This document shows, piece after piece, positions 37,378-47,095 of a stretch of DNA of 64,000 nt. This DNA comes from CAWARU01 sp963805795 (GTDB lineage Bacteria; Pseudomonadota; Gammaproteobacteria; UBA6186; Azoamicaceae). Positions within the stretch are counted from its first letter, which is position 1. Every line of letters starts with the position of its first letter. Location of the stretch: assembly GCA_963805795.1 (NCBI GenBank), contig CAWDVG010000001.1, forward strand, positions 1,690,672-1,754,671, given 5' to 3'. The notes beneath the pieces were generated by a model that saw only the letters and a list, made by a program, of their open reading frames with translations, was not told where the DNA came from and ran no database searches. Position numbers and translations under genes: made by a program.

Positions 37378-38913
37378 ATGATTGAAATAAATGAAATTTT
37401 ATATCGTTGGTCTCTAGGAGTTAAGAAAAAGGCTATAGCAAGGACTTTAAATATCTCTAGAAACACTGTGCGGCAGATAGTGGCAAATGGAATGGCATTA
37501 GGTTTAGCAATCGGTGACCCAGTTGACAAGGTGAATGAGGTAGTTTCTTTATTGCAAAGTGAGAAAATCAAGCAACGGGAACGTCCTAGTGTAATTCAAG
37601 AGAATATAAAGCTTTTTCATGAACAGATAAAAGTTTGGATAGATGATCCGCACATGACAGTTCCCCAAATAATCCGCTTATTTTCTGAACAAAAGGTTAT
37701 TTTTAAAGAAACAAGCTTAAGAGAATATATAAGAAAAAATTTTGAATCGAAGAAAATCAGCACTGTCCATTTAGAAATACCACCAGGTCAAGCTCAAGTT
37801 GATTTTGGATATGCGGGATTACAGGCAGATCCACAAACTGGAAAACAACGTAAGGCGTATGCATTCATTATGACTTTAGCCTATAGTCGTTATCGATTTG
37901 TGTATTTTGTTTTCAATCAAAATACAAAGACATGGATCGATTGCCATATCAGAGCATTTCGATTTTTCCAAGGTGTTCCGAAAACTATAATTTTAGATAA
38001 TTTAAAAGCTGGGATTATGAAACCAGATATTTATGATCCAAGAAGTAACCGTTCTTATGGTGAGTTGGAGAGATTTTATAGGTTTATTATAGATCCAGCC
38101 AAGGTGCGGATGCCAAGGCACAAAGGGAGGGTAGAACGCAGTGTTACCATTGTTAGGCAGCAAATCTTAGCGGGTAGAAAATTTAAAAATATAGATGAAA
38201 TGAATTGTTTTACAGAAGGCTGGTGTCGTAACATTATTGCTCATCAAATCACCAGAACTACAGGTCAAACTCCATGGGATAGATTTGAAAATGTTGAAAG
38301 ACAACTTTTAACACCCTTACCAGATGCTGAATTTGAGCATGCAGACTGGGAAGAAGCTTTAGTCCACAGGGATCATCATATAGTATTCAAAGGTTCATTT
38401 TATTCAGTCCCTACCCTGTATATTGGTAAGACTGTATGGATAAGAGCAGGTTTAAAAACCTTAAAAATATTCTTAAATGAAGACCTTATTAAAACTCATT
38501 TGTTATCTACCCGGAAAGGTGAGTGGGTTTCTGATACTACAGATTATCCTGAACAGGCTCGACAATATATCACGTTTCAGTGTTCAGAATGTTTAGAAGA
38601 AGCAAAGCGTTGTGGGGAATCAGTTCATGAGATTATTTCTAAGATCTTAGAGGCACATTCGCATACTCACCAGAGAAAAGCTCAAGCTATTTTACGATTG
38701 GCGAAAAAGTATGGCTCAGAAAGGTTGGAATTAGCGTGTAAAAGAGCACTATATTTTGACAACACAGAATATAACAGTATCGTTCGCATTTTAGAACAAG
38801 GCTTAGAAGGTGGTACGTTCGGGGAAGAACCCGAAATGATACACAGTAAAATTCCTAGTTCTGGAGTCTTTTTAAGAAGCCCTAAAGAATTTTCGCCAGA
38901 GGAGTTAGTTTAA
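37378..38913 (+). CDS. istA: IS21 transposase IstA
   Basis: 511 residues. N-terminal helix-turn-helix (KKKAIARTLNISRNTVRQIV), then the rve/DDE core with Asp in AQVDFGYAG, Asp in ILDNLKAGI and Glu in GRVERSV, and a C-terminal beta-barrel. AAGGAGG lies 8 nt upstream. It catalyses strand transfer together with the IstB ATPase. Appears intact. Confidence 0.95.
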   Translation: MIEINEILYRWSLGVKKKAIARTLNISRNTVRQIVANGMALGLAIGDPVDKVNEVVSLLQSEKIKQRERPSVIQENIKLFHEQIKVWIDDPHMTVPQIIRLFSEQKVIFKETSLREYIRKNFESKKISTVHLEIPPGQAQVDFGYAGLQADPQTGKQRKAYAFIMTLAYSRYRFVYFVFNQNTKTWIDCHIRAFRFFQGVPKTIILDNLKAGIMKPDIYDPRSNRSYGELERFYRFIIDPAKVRMPRHKGRVERSVTIVRQQILAGRKFKNIDEMNCFTEGWCRNIIAHQITRTTGQTPWDRFENVERQLLTPLPDAEFEHADWEEALVHRDHHIVFKGSFYSVPTLYIGKTVWIRAGLKTLKIFLNEDLIKTHLLSTRKGEWVSDTTDYPEQARQYITFQCSECLEEAKRCGESVHEIISKILEAHSHTHQRKAQAILRLAKKYGSERLELACKRALYFDNTEYNSIVRILEQGLEGGTFGEEPEMIHSKIPSSGVFLRSPKEFSPEELV

Positions 38914-38914
38914 G

Positions 38915-39676
38915 ATGAATACTGAAATTTTAGATCCATTAAAAAAATTAAAATTGTTAGGTATGTTAAATACAATTGAATCTCGTTTAGTGCAAGCTAA
39001 AAAAAGCAATTTACCCTACGAAGAGTTTTTAACATTGCTTTTGCAAGATGAATGCCAACGTAGAAACTCCATTGCTTTCAATAACAGGGTCAAAAGGGCT
39101 CTTTTTGAAGAAGAAAAAACTTTGGAGGGACTAGATTTAGGTCGATATCCTGACAAGATACAAAGACAAATACGTGAGCTAGCCTGTGGACGTTATTTAG
39201 AAGAAAAAGAACATATTATTATTTGTGGACCAACGGGAACTGGGAAATCACATTTAGCACAAGCATTGGGCCACCATGCATGCCGCGCAGGAAAAAGGGT
39301 TAAATTTATGAAAGCAACTTCTCTGTTACGATTTATGGGTTCTAGTCGAGCAGATAATTCATGGGAATCAAGATTAGAGAAGCTCTTATTTCCTGATTTA
39401 CTTATTGTCGATGACTTTGCCCTTAAGGCATTGTCTGCCAATCAAGCTGAAGACATGTATGAACTCATCTCTGAACGATATTTAAAAAAAAGCATCATCA
39501 TTACCAGTAATCGCGCAATAGAAGCATGGGTTGAATTATTTCCCGATCCGGTAGTAGCAAATGCAGCCTTTGATCGATTATCGCACCGTTCAAATCATTT
39601 GACCTTAGAGGGCCAATCTTACAGAAGGGAACATAGAATTAATAAAGAAAAAGTAACTAAAGCAGACAAATGTTAG
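38915..39676 (+). CDS. istB: IS21 helper ATPase IstB
   Basis: 253 residues. Walker A is GPTGTGKSHLAQALG, Walker B LLIVDDFAL, and the sensor IIITSNRAIEAW; it is a DnaC/DnaA-like AAA ATPase that directs IstA to target DNA. It starts one base after the istA stop. Intact. Confidence 0.95.
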   Translation: MNTEILDPLKKLKLLGMLNTIESRLVQAKKSNLPYEEFLTLLLQDECQRRNSIAFNNRVKRALFEEEKTLEGLDLGRYPDKIQRQIRELACGRYLEEKEHIIICGPTGTGKSHLAQALGHHACRAGKRVKFMKATSLLRFMGSSRADNSWESRLEKLLFPDLLIVDDFALKALSANQAEDMYELISERYLKKSIIITSNRAIEAWVELFPDPVVANAAFDRLSHRSNHLTLEGQSYRREHRINKEKVTKADKC

Positions 39677-39924
39677 AAGAATAAGAATGTCAGTTCCGCA
39701 CCGACAATCGCCCCACTCTGCAATACGTCCTAGAGCGGTGCGTTACAATATTAACTCGTAGAATCATGCTTCTTCAAATCGGCTATTGTCATTGATGTAT
39801 GAATAGTTTAAATTAAGACAAATAGGGGGAGAAGGGGGTCAATTCTCAGCGCGGATAAGAGGGTCAATAATAAGCGCGGTCAACAGATTCGTATTTTTTC
39901 AAAAGATTTGACCTGACTGGGGGT

Positions 39925-41850
39925 GTGAGTAGACCGGCAAGATCGCTCCTGCCAGCCCCTCCTCAGACCCGTACGTGCAGAATTCCCGCATACGGTTCCC
40001 GACTACTCGACGAACTTTAGGTTCTATTCAGTACATTGGGAAATATTGATACTATTTTGAATTTCGTAGGAAATTTTAATCTAACTAGCATGTTGATATA
40101 TGATTCCCACTTCATTCGCTTTCGACCACCACGAAGGTTAATCCACCAGAATATTATTCTTTTCGTAACATTCAGAAACGATCTTACTCGTCTTCCGTTA
40201 TCCGAAATACCATGGTAGTTTACCCATCCAACCACTACCTTAATCACTCGTTTAATAGTCTTACCTGTTCCTGCATTTCGATTCTTTCTCAGAAATTCTC
40301 GTAGTCCATTAAGTTTACGCGTAAAGCGATCCGCTCTCGAAGTGTATTTTAACCTCCAGAACTTTTTCGTTTCCGACATACCCCAATAACATGTGAAACC
40401 AAGAAATTTATATGTAGCCAATCGATCACCTTCATTAGCCGCTTTTAGTGCTGCATTGCACCCAGAGGCTATCACTTGTGATTTATCAGCATGCAGTTTC
40501 AGGCCATATTTCCCGAGCCTTTTCGGTAGCGCTTCATAAAATCGCTCTGCATCCATCTTCCGCTCAAAAGTAAATACCATATCATCAGCGTAGCGCACTA
40601 ACTCGGCATTTCCTTTTATGTGTGTCTTTTTGATTTCTTCAAACCAAGTATCCACAACATAATGTAGGTATATGTTAGCTAGAGTGGGTGATATACTCGA
40701 ACCCTGCTGACAGCCAATCGTATTCTTCTCAACAGCATCACCTACACTAATTGGGGCCGTAATTAATACTTGCACCAAGTGCAGGAATCTTCTGTCTGTA
40801 ATTTTCTTCCTTAAACATTCCAACAGTGTCTTATGAGGGATCGTGTTAAAATATTTCTGAAGATCAATTTCCACAACAGCGCCATTAGAAAAACGATAGG
40901 TGGCTGCTTTTAACGCTTTTAGTGCGTCATGACAATTACGATTGGGGCGGAAACCATATGAGGTTGACAGAAATATTGGCTCAAATACCTTGCTCAAGAT
41001 AGTGTTTACAGCAGTCTGTACTAATTTATCTTCAAAACAAGTTATTGCTAGTGGCCTCGTACTCCCGTCCTCTTTTTGGATCTCCACGATTCTTGATGGT
41101 CGCGGTTTATAGGTGCCTCTGCGAATACGTTTGATTAGATCTTCGAGATTTTCCTCTAGTCTTTTCCCGTACTTCTCTTTGGTCACCTTATCGATACCAA
41201 CGGCTTTCTTCCCATCCGCCTGCTGATATAGCTCCCTTAGCATATTGATACTAATGACGTGTCCAACGTTGTTGAATACAGTATCAGGTTTCTCAATAGC
41301 CAATGTACCTATGCGTTCAATTTTCGTTAACCATGTATTTCCGTCTTGTCTGTGTACGGACATTGTTTCACTCTTACGCTCTTTCAATCTGCTAGCCCTT
41401 CACTCCCCGGTCTTCTTATTACCGCTTCTTCGCTACTATGGCTGACTAAGCAGTCCGCTTCCCATTTCGGATCGCTTACCTTGCGAGGGCTTGCGTTTCC
41501 AATACTTCTTCCTTGAAGGGTCATACGGACTTTTCCCAGGTGATGTCACTTACCTCTACAAACTCGCCAACGTCTTCTACCCCGGATGATTGATACCTTT
41601 TGTATAAACCAGAACAACCTCCAGATATCTATTGTCTGCTGTGTTATCAACCACATCGACTCTCATCAACTTTGCCTTTTCGGGGCTTACGTACCGCGCG
41701 CCTTTCGGCTTCGGCTCGAATGTTCCGCTGTCTACGCTTCATCCCTATTCTATTACTAGGTAGGGCGCAAGACTCGCTACTCGGTGGAGCTGGTTCCTCC
41801 TTCCGTCGAGGGACTTTCACCCTCAGGTAAATGCACCTTAACTGGCGCAC
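39925..41850 (-). mobile_element. Group II intron with ORF
   Basis: On the minus strand the intron starts GTGCGCC at 41850. An ORF-free 5' part of about 460 nt has group II domain I features (GGGTGAAAGTCCCTC and several stems). The reverse-transcriptase ORF is in domain IV. Downstream come the conserved 3' motifs CGTATGCGGG...CACGTACGGG, then GGGGCTGGCAGGAGCG and TCTACTCAC at about 39927. GC content is above that of the neighbours. The exact 3' boundary is uncertain by a few bases. No obvious host gene is interrupted. Confidence 0.85.
40017..41387 (-). CDS. ltrA: Group II intron reverse transcriptase/maturase
   Basis: 456 residues. RT motifs include AVGIDKVTKEKYG, RPLAITCFEDKLVQ, STSYGFRPNRNCHDAL, DLQKYFNTIPH, GCQQGSSISPTLANIYLH and the catalytic RYADDMVF at 265-272. 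A maturase GIIM-type region follows (RVIKVVVGWVNYHGIS). It lacks a clear C-terminal HNH endonuclease. It promotes intron splicing and retrohoming. The starting Met is uncertain by 8 residues. Confidence 0.93.
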   Translation of the reverse strand: MKERKSETMSVHRQDGNTWLTKIERIGTLAIEKPDTVFNNVGHVISINMLRELYQQADGKKAVGIDKVTKEKYGKRLEENLEDLIKRIRRGTYKPRPSRIVEIQKEDGSTRPLAITCFEDKLVQTAVNTILSKVFEPIFLSTSYGFRPNRNCHDALKALKAATYRFSNGAVVEIDLQKYFNTIPHKTLLECLRKKITDRRFLHLVQVLITAPISVGDAVEKNTIGCQQGSSISPTLANIYLHYVVDTWFEEIKKTHIKGNAELVRYADDMVFTFERKMDAERFYEALPKRLGKYGLKLHADKSQVIASGCNAALKAANEGDRLATYKFLGFTCYWGMSETKKFWRLKYTSRADRFTRKLNGLREFLRKNRNAGTGKTIKRVIKVVVGWVNYHGISDNGRRVRSFLNVTKRIIFWWINLRGGRKRMKWESYINMLVRLKFPTKFKIVSIFPNVLNRT

Positions 41851-41960
41851 TAATAATGGGCATAACTTTTCTCCAAATTTGCCTAAGAATAAACCTATTA
41901 TAGATCTACTTTTCAAATAAAACATCTAAAAGCTCATATCAATCTTTCTTTATTTTTTAG

Positions 41961-41994
41961 GATGGGCTCGCAAAAAACTCGCCCACTTTTTTTT
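41961..41994 (+). terminator. Rho-independent-like terminator
   Basis: TGGGC...GCCCA stem with an A-rich loop, followed by eight T on the plus strand. No plus-strand gene lies immediately upstream, so it may be left over from a gene replaced by the intron. The rest of 41851-42115 shows no gene. Confidence 0.5.
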
Positions 41995-42115
41995 ATTTTC
42001 GCCCTAAAACCTGGTATTCTATAAGAGATTCCAAACAGATCCAAATTACTAAAGCAACCCATTTTCGATCTCTGCACACTGGACTCACAACAGTTAAAGT
42101 TATAATTTTTTCATT

Positions 42116-43825
42116 TTATTTTTTTACAGCTACTGGCAACACTGCTTCCATTTTAACTCTTTTATTAGTTGAACGGTTTTTACTTACATCGGCAGCCACA
42201 TCATGAGCTGCCGTTGCAGAGCTAGCCGCTATGAGTTTTTTTTGTACATTAGATTCTTCCGCAAGCTTTCTTTTATGTGTTTGAGCCTCAATAGCACTTC
42301 TTAAAGGAGTAAAGCCACTACTTGAAGAAGAAGCAGTTGTAACTAAAGTTACACCAACATCCAAACTTATTTTCTTAAAATAAGTTGATACTTTATCTCC
42401 AAAAAAACTAGGATCTTGCAAAACTTGTAAAAACTCTTGTTCCCCTGCGCTTACTTTTTTAATTTTCCCATTAAATTCTACCAATAATATGCCCAAAATA
42501 TCCTTAGCTTCCGATATTGATTTACTTTCAAAATCTGATTCTATGAACATTTTAAATGCTGGTAATACATGAATTTCCAACGCAATTAAAATATTTTTTA
42601 TAATTCCTTGTAACGTACTAGAGGGATTTTTACTTGCGATTGTTTGCAAGAACACTAAATTTTGCTTTAATACTTGCTGGATGTTAAAACTATCAATTGA
42701 TTCAGGATCGCTTTCATCTGAAGGGCTATGTTCCATTGAGGTTCGGCTAGGTTTTAAAGTAGTGTTTAATAAAATTTCAATACATTTTCTACTTTCTAAA
42801 CCTATACGATATTCTAACGATGTATCATCAGATTCAACTTGATTGTAACCCTTGGAAAAAATTTGAGGGGATACCCATGCTGTAAAATCCAAGTCGTGAT
42901 GCCCACGAGTAGTTATTGTTATTTGTAAATCATAGGCTTTAAAGACTTCATTTGCCTTTTCAATCATAACATGACAATGTAAACAACAAAGCTTAGAAAT
43001 ACCTATATAAAATACTTGTTTTCCTTTTATTTCTTTACGGTTAATCATAGCTACAATCTGAGCCAATATCTGCACTTCCGCATGCACTTTATGGTACTCT
43101 TCAGCTTCCTTTTTATTTTTCTTCTTCTTAGGCCCTGGCTCTATGACTAATATAGTATGTTCTTTTGGCAGTTGATGTTGATCATGGTTTGTATTTTCAT
43201 TCGAACCTATAGCAGCTACAGAAGAGCTTGCTGTTGCAGCTGAAGTCGTTGCTATATCTGAAGGTGCAGCTTTTACAAATTTTCCTATTTTTTCGAATGA
43301 TCTAAACAACCTCCAACAAGTGGCACTCATAGAGGCAGCTGCTACAGCATTTTTACCATAATGCTTTACCAAAGTTGGTAGTTCTGTATTTTCTCCATTA
43401 AGTAAAACTTCAATTATTTTACTTCCTGACAACTCTTTAGGTATACTCAATTTACCAAAATGATTTTTCCCATCGCAAATTTCCTTAAGTATTTGTTCTT
43501 CTTCCTCTGATTTAGCCTTTCGGTAATCTTCGAGGAAAAACTTGGCTAGTTTAGAAATTGATTTATAGCCGATTGTGCCAGGGTTAGTATTTTCATGAAA
43601 TTCATTTGCAGCAACATATAAAGTCCCACTAATATTACATACAACAACGCATTCACTATGGCCAGAAAATAATTTAGCCAGGTGATCCAAAACTCTGGCA
43701 GTAGCAGCATCAGCATTTTTTGCGAGTATATCTACTCTAGATCTCTGCTCTTTTTGTTTTTTTTGATCTCTTTCATTTTGCTCTTTTGAAATACTTTTTT
43801 TCATTTTGCTTTGTGAAGCTGACAT
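42116..43825 (-). CDS. Predicted zinc-dependent nucleic acid/nucleotide deaminase, putative effector
   Basis: 569 residues from the ATG at 43825, chosen because AGGTGG lies 7 nt upstream; a longer frame to 43894 overlaps the preceding gene. At residues 248-250 HAE (in YHKVHAEVQILAQIV) and at 281-284 CLHC (in FYIGISKLCCLHCHVMIEKA) form the zinc and catalytic signature of the cytidine-deaminase fold. Their spacing and the following RGHHDLDFTAW resemble the OTT_1508-like deaminases of Orientia and fungi. PGPKKKKNKKE at about 230-240 and NKRVK near the C-terminus look like nuclear localisation signals. Low-complexity Ala/Ser/Thr tracts occur at about 192-207 and in the tail. It is the second gene of an operon, 10 nt after its partner. 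The deaminase fold is a strong inference; target and secretion are unknown. Confidence 0.8.
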   Translation of the reverse strand: MSASQSKMKKSISKEQNERDQKKQKEQRSRVDILAKNADAATARVLDHLAKLFSGHSECVVVCNISGTLYVAANEFHENTNPGTIGYKSISKLAKFFLEDYRKAKSEEEEQILKEICDGKNHFGKLSIPKELSGSKIIEVLLNGENTELPTLVKHYGKNAVAAASMSATCWRLFRSFEKIGKFVKAAPSDIATTSAATASSSVAAIGSNENTNHDQHQLPKEHTILVIEPGPKKKKNKKEAEEYHKVHAEVQILAQIVAMINRKEIKGKQVFYIGISKLCCLHCHVMIEKANEVFKAYDLQITITTRGHHDLDFTAWVSPQIFSKGYNQVESDDTSLEYRIGLESRKCIEILLNTTLKPSRTSMEHSPSDESDPESIDSFNIQQVLKQNLVFLQTIASKNPSSTLQGIIKNILIALEIHVLPAFKMFIESDFESKSISEAKDILGILLVEFNGKIKKVSAGEQEFLQVLQDPSFFGDKVSTYFKKISLDVGVTLVTTASSSSSGFTPLRSAIEAQTHKRKLAEESNVQKKLIAASSATAAHDVAADVSKNRSTNKRVKMEAVLPVAVKK

Positions 43826-43835
43826 ATAAAACCAC

Positions 43836-44390
43836 CTAATGATTGGATAACGTTGCAGATTTCGAATCTTTTTCAAGCATTTGCTTAATGACAATTATAA
43901 AGTTATTTTTTACACTTTGTGATATTTGAGAATCCAGTTTCTCAACTTGTTTTTTCACCAATGCACTATCAATCTGTAATAATAAATCAAACTTTGCAAT
44001 TTGCGTCTGCTTGCTATTATCTTCTGACCATCCAAGCTTTTCCATTAGTGTTTCTTTCTTCAAAAAAACTCCAATTAAGTCTTCATTCTGAACAAGTGCA
44101 TTTTTAATTTCTTCAGAAAAAGTCTTAAATAGAAAATTTAATGGTCTACTCGTGGGTGAAAATAAAAGCGCCCAGTATATAAGAGCAGCCCCTTCTATAC
44201 TGAAAAACTTTACAATATCATTTTTTTCTAAACCAGATTCTTTCAACTCTTGCATTAAAAGTACTTCTTCATTCTTATCTATTCTACGCTTTAAATGTTT
44301 AAACAAATCCTTTGAATTTTTAATTTTGGGCTTAGTCTGCGATGGAAGATAGGTTTCCACCTTCTCTTTCATTGTTCCCGTTGGTACCAT
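43836..44390 (-). CDS. Unknown 184-residue partner of the deaminase
   Basis: The ATG at 44390 follows AGGGGAG with 7-nt spacing. Its stop codon is part of the ribosome site of the deaminase gene, so the two are translationally linked. The protein is helical and charged, with one hydrophobic stretch (GAALIYWALLFSP) near residue 67, and has no recognised domain. It could be an immunity factor, a chaperone or a second effector; order and coupling do not decide. The upstream gap 44391-44602 contains only part of a dispersed repeat. Confidence 0.7.
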   Translation of the reverse strand: MVPTGTMKEKVETYLPSQTKPKIKNSKDLFKHLKRRIDKNEEVLLMQELKESGLEKNDIVKFFSIEGAALIYWALLFSPTSRPLNFLFKTFSEEIKNALVQNEDLIGVFLKKETLMEKLGWSEDNSKQTQIAKFDLLLQIDSALVKKQVEKLDSQISQSVKNNFIIVIKQMLEKDSKSATLSNH

Positions 44391-44543
44391 GACTATACTC
44401 CCCTTTAAGTAAATTTATAAAATAAACTCAGAATTTATTTTTGTGACTTGGCATGACGTCTGTATGATTGTCCTTTTTACGCTTAGTATTGTCAATGAAA
44501 AATTAGTCTGTGGGGAGCTGCCCACTAACTATATTGAGAACTC

Positions 44544-44580
44544 AGTCACGCAAAAGTCACGCAGAGCACTTTTAGAAGGA
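44544..44580 (+). repeat. GCGCAAAAGTC-type repeat, left of composite unit 1
   Basis: AGTCACGCAAAAGTCACGC then CACTTTTAGAAGGA. Related sequences lie at 49206, 51798, 55341 and 57936, always next to the composite IS units and in one orientation. Confidence 0.6.
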
Positions 44581-44684
44581 TAGCTTAAAACTCTGTAAGT
44601 CTTTGATGTACGTATTGAGACATAGGTGACACTAAATACCGGAGACATAGGTTACACTGTAGGCATTTACAGGAGGGCCTGGCA

Positions 44685-45875
44685 ATGCCTTGGATGGAGT
44701 GTAAAACTATGGATGAAAGACTTAAGTTTGTTGCAAGACTACTAGATGGCGATAAGATGTTGCCTCTATGTGAAGAGTTCGGCATCTCTAGAAAGACTGG
44801 TTATAAAATCTATAACCGATATAAAAATTTTGGGCTAGAAGGATTAACTGATCGCAGTCGCAGACCTTATCGATATGCTAATCAACTTCCCTTTCAAGTC
44901 GAAAAAACGATCCTCAGAATTAAAAATGATAAACCCACTTTTGGAGCTCCAAAAATCAGAGAATTGTTAATTAGAAAATTTCCAGATATTCATCCACCCT
45001 CTAAAAGTACTGTGCACGCTATTTTAGATAGGCATGGTTTGGTTATAAGACAAAAAAGAAATCGTCATGGTAAAAAACAAGGAACACCGTTATCCGATAC
45101 AAATATCCCAAATAAATTATGGTGTGCGGATTATAAAGGAGAATTTCGATTAGGAAATCATCAATATTGCTATCCTCTCACAATAACAGATTTTAGTTCG
45201 CGTTATTTACTGGCCTGTGATGGGCTGACAACTACTAAGGAGGAATATGCTTTTATTGCTTTTCAAAGGGTTTTTGAAGAGTTTGGCTTACCAGATGCCA
45301 TCCGAACAGATAATGGTGTTCCTTTTTCTTCGCCAATGTCATTATTTGGATTAAGTAAATTATCTGTTTGGTGGTTGCGTTTAGGCATTTCTATAGAAAG
45401 AATAAAACCAGGTCATCCTCAACAAAATGGAAGACATGAACGTATGCATTTGACCTTGAAAAAAGCAACCACAAAACCTGCTGGAGAAAATTTTTTACAG
45501 CAACAAGAAAAATTTGATCATTTTATTAAAGAATATAATACTGAAAGACCTCATCAAGCTTTAGATATGAAATGCCCTGCGGAAATTTATGTTCCTTCTA
45601 CCAAAAAATATGCAGGTCTTCCGGAAGTGGATTATCCATTCCATGATAAGGTTATTACCATCACGAGTTGCGGCAGAATCTGTTTAAATGGAAAAAAGAT
45701 AAATGTCAGCCAAGTCTTTGCAGGACAAAACGTCGGCATTAAAGAAACAGAGGATAAGATCTGGCTAGTAAGCTTTATGGATTATGATTTAGGGTATTTT
45801 GATGAAGAATCATGTAGACTGGAACCTTTAACGAACCCTTTTGGGCCTAAAGTGTTACCCATGTCTCCGGTATAA
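44685..45875 (+). CDS. IS481-type transposase, copy 1
   Basis: 396 residues. Helix-turn-helix ISRKTGYKIYNRY near residue 35, and rve core with Asp in LWCADYKGEF, Asp in IRTDNGVPF and Glu in NGRHERMHLTL. Start preceded by AGGAGG. The protein is identical in all three copies, pointing to very recent spread or gene conversion. Confidence 0.92.
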   Translation: MPWMECKTMDERLKFVARLLDGDKMLPLCEEFGISRKTGYKIYNRYKNFGLEGLTDRSRRPYRYANQLPFQVEKTILRIKNDKPTFGAPKIRELLIRKFPDIHPPSKSTVHAILDRHGLVIRQKRNRHGKKQGTPLSDTNIPNKLWCADYKGEFRLGNHQYCYPLTITDFSSRYLLACDGLTTTKEEYAFIAFQRVFEEFGLPDAIRTDNGVPFSSPMSLFGLSKLSVWWLRLGISIERIKPGHPQQNGRHERMHLTLKKATTKPAGENFLQQQEKFDHFIKEYNTERPHQALDMKCPAEIYVPSTKKYAGLPEVDYPFHDKVITITSCGRICLNGKKINVSQVFAGQNVGIKETEDKIWLVSFMDYDLGYFDEESCRLEPLTNPFGPKVLPMSPV

Positions 45876-45913
45876 ACTGTAACCCATGTGTCCGGTACGG
45901 ACCTGATTTATAT

Positions 45914-45962
45914 GGAGCTGGTGATAAGATTCGAACTCACGACCTGCTGATTACAAATCAGG
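45914..45962 (-). pseudogene. 3' half of tRNA-Thr gene, copy 1
   Basis: 49 bp matching the 3' part of the intact tRNA at 63736-63811 from the anticodon stem to CCA, with one change in the T stem. The 5' half is replaced by the left flank of the IS30 element, so it cannot fold as a tRNA. Confidence 0.9.
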
Positions 45963-46051
45963 CTTGAGTTCTAATTTGTAGTGCGACAACTTATTGCTGT
46001 ATATTCATAATCTTAGCAAATTTTGAACTATCAGCAAAGGAGAGCTGTCGC

Positions 46052-47032
46052 ATGCGTAATTATACACGTTTAAATATGAAAGATCGATGCCTGATCACGA
46101 CCTTCTTATCCATGGGGACTAAGGTTAGCACCATTGCACAAAGATCGGGTCGACATCGTTCCACTATCTATAGAGAATTAAAAAGGAACACTAAAAGAGG
46201 GAAGCGTTACATGCCTGGGGTCGCCAATGAATTAGCCAAAAAGCGTCATCCTCATCCACCTAATAAAATTAATACCATCCCTGCCCTTAATAAATTCATT
46301 TTTGATAGCCTTGAAAAAGGATGGAGTCCAGAGCAAATTTCAGGGCGTATGCGTAAAGAAAAAAAAGATTTTCATGTCTGTTCAGAGAGTATCTATCGAT
46401 ATATCTACAAAAATAAAAAGAGTAACCTTTTCCAACTCCTCCCTAGAAAAAAACCTTATCGCTGTTTCCAAAAATCTCGAAAAGTTCGTAATAAAGCCCA
46501 ATTATTATCGAGAAATATTGTTCATCGATCAGAAGAGGCTAATTCACGCAATATTTTAGGGCATTGGGAAGGTGATACCATTCATTTTCCACTGAGGCAG
46601 AAATCCTGCGTTACAACATTAGTTGAAAGAAAAAGTCGTTTTGTCTGTTTGCGAAAAAACGAAAATAAAACTGCTCCAACCGTTATTGGGATTTTAAATG
46701 TTATTAAATCTTCACCTGCAAAAATATTGGATTCATTAACCTTCGATCAAGGTCCAGAATTTATGGAATATCCTCAACTAGAACGCAAAACGAAATGTAA
46801 AATTTATTTTTGCGATCCCCGTGCTCCTTGGCAACGAGGAAGCAATGAGAACACGAATGGGCGTCTGAGGCGCTATTTGCCCAAAAATCATCCTATAGAC
46901 GAGACAAGCCAAAAAGATTTAGATAGAATATCAGCATTGGTTAATAATACCCCAAGAAAGTGCCTGGGGTATCAAACACCTAGAGAAATGCTTATACAGT
47001 ATTGGAAGACTTTTTGTCGCACTGCACTATAG
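46052..47032 (+). CDS. IS30-type transposase, copy 1
   Basis: 326 residues. N-terminal helix-turn-helix (STIAQRSGRHRSTIYREL), then DDE core with Asp in GHWEGDTIHF, Asp in TFDQGPEF and Glu in GSNENTNGRLRRY, the IS30 pattern. AAGGAG precedes the ATG. Identical to copy 2; copy 3 has one extra residue and a few substitutions. Confidence 0.92.
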   Translation: MRNYTRLNMKDRCLITTFLSMGTKVSTIAQRSGRHRSTIYRELKRNTKRGKRYMPGVANELAKKRHPHPPNKINTIPALNKFIFDSLEKGWSPEQISGRMRKEKKDFHVCSESIYRYIYKNKKSNLFQLLPRKKPYRCFQKSRKVRNKAQLLSRNIVHRSEEANSRNILGHWEGDTIHFPLRQKSCVTTLVERKSRFVCLRKNENKTAPTVIGILNVIKSSPAKILDSLTFDQGPEFMEYPQLERKTKCKIYFCDPRAPWQRGSNENTNGRLRRYLPKNHPIDETSQKDLDRISALVNNTPRKCLGYQTPREMLIQYWKTFCRTAL

Positions 47033-47095
47033 AATGCACCTAGTAGCAGTTCAATGCCTTAAAACATGCAGTAATGTGTTCAAACGGTGTATCTT

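Larger units (their letters stand above)
37165..39885 (+). mobile_element. IS21-family insertion sequence, complete
   Basis: Contains istA and istB in the usual order. The ends are inverted: TGTTGAGCGCGC on the left and GCGCGGTCAACA on the right, each followed inward by repeated words of the type ATTGACCCC, as expected of the multiple terminal repeats of IS21. A deleted relative is at 29.9 kb. Confidence 0.85.
44603..47032 (+). mobile_element. Composite unit 1: IS481-type, tRNA-Thr half, IS30-type
   Basis: 2430 bp that recur at 49266-51695 and, with a 3-bp difference, at 55400-57832. The left part is an IS481-type element with about 50-bp ends made of two subrepeats (GAGACATAGGTGACAC, then CCGGAGACATAGGTTACAC). 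The middle is a 3' half of tRNA-Thr. The right part is an IS30-type element with ends AGTGCGACAA and TTGTCGCACT. The non-IS spacer shows that all copies descend from one joined unit. Confidence 0.9.

Noticed and set aside
40017..41387. Reverse transcriptase as retron or diversity-generating element
   Set aside because: RT motifs, maturase region and the surrounding GTGCG start and 3' motifs fit a group II intron; there is no msr/msd-like RNA and no template/variable repeat pair.
41600..41925. Frames on both strands in the 5' part of the group II intron
   Set aside because: They lie in the structured domain I RNA, which is GC-rich and open by chance.
45914..45962. Extra tRNA-Thr genes in the composite units
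   Set aside because: Only the 3' half is present, with no acceptor 5' strand or D arm; the same holds at 50576 and 56710.
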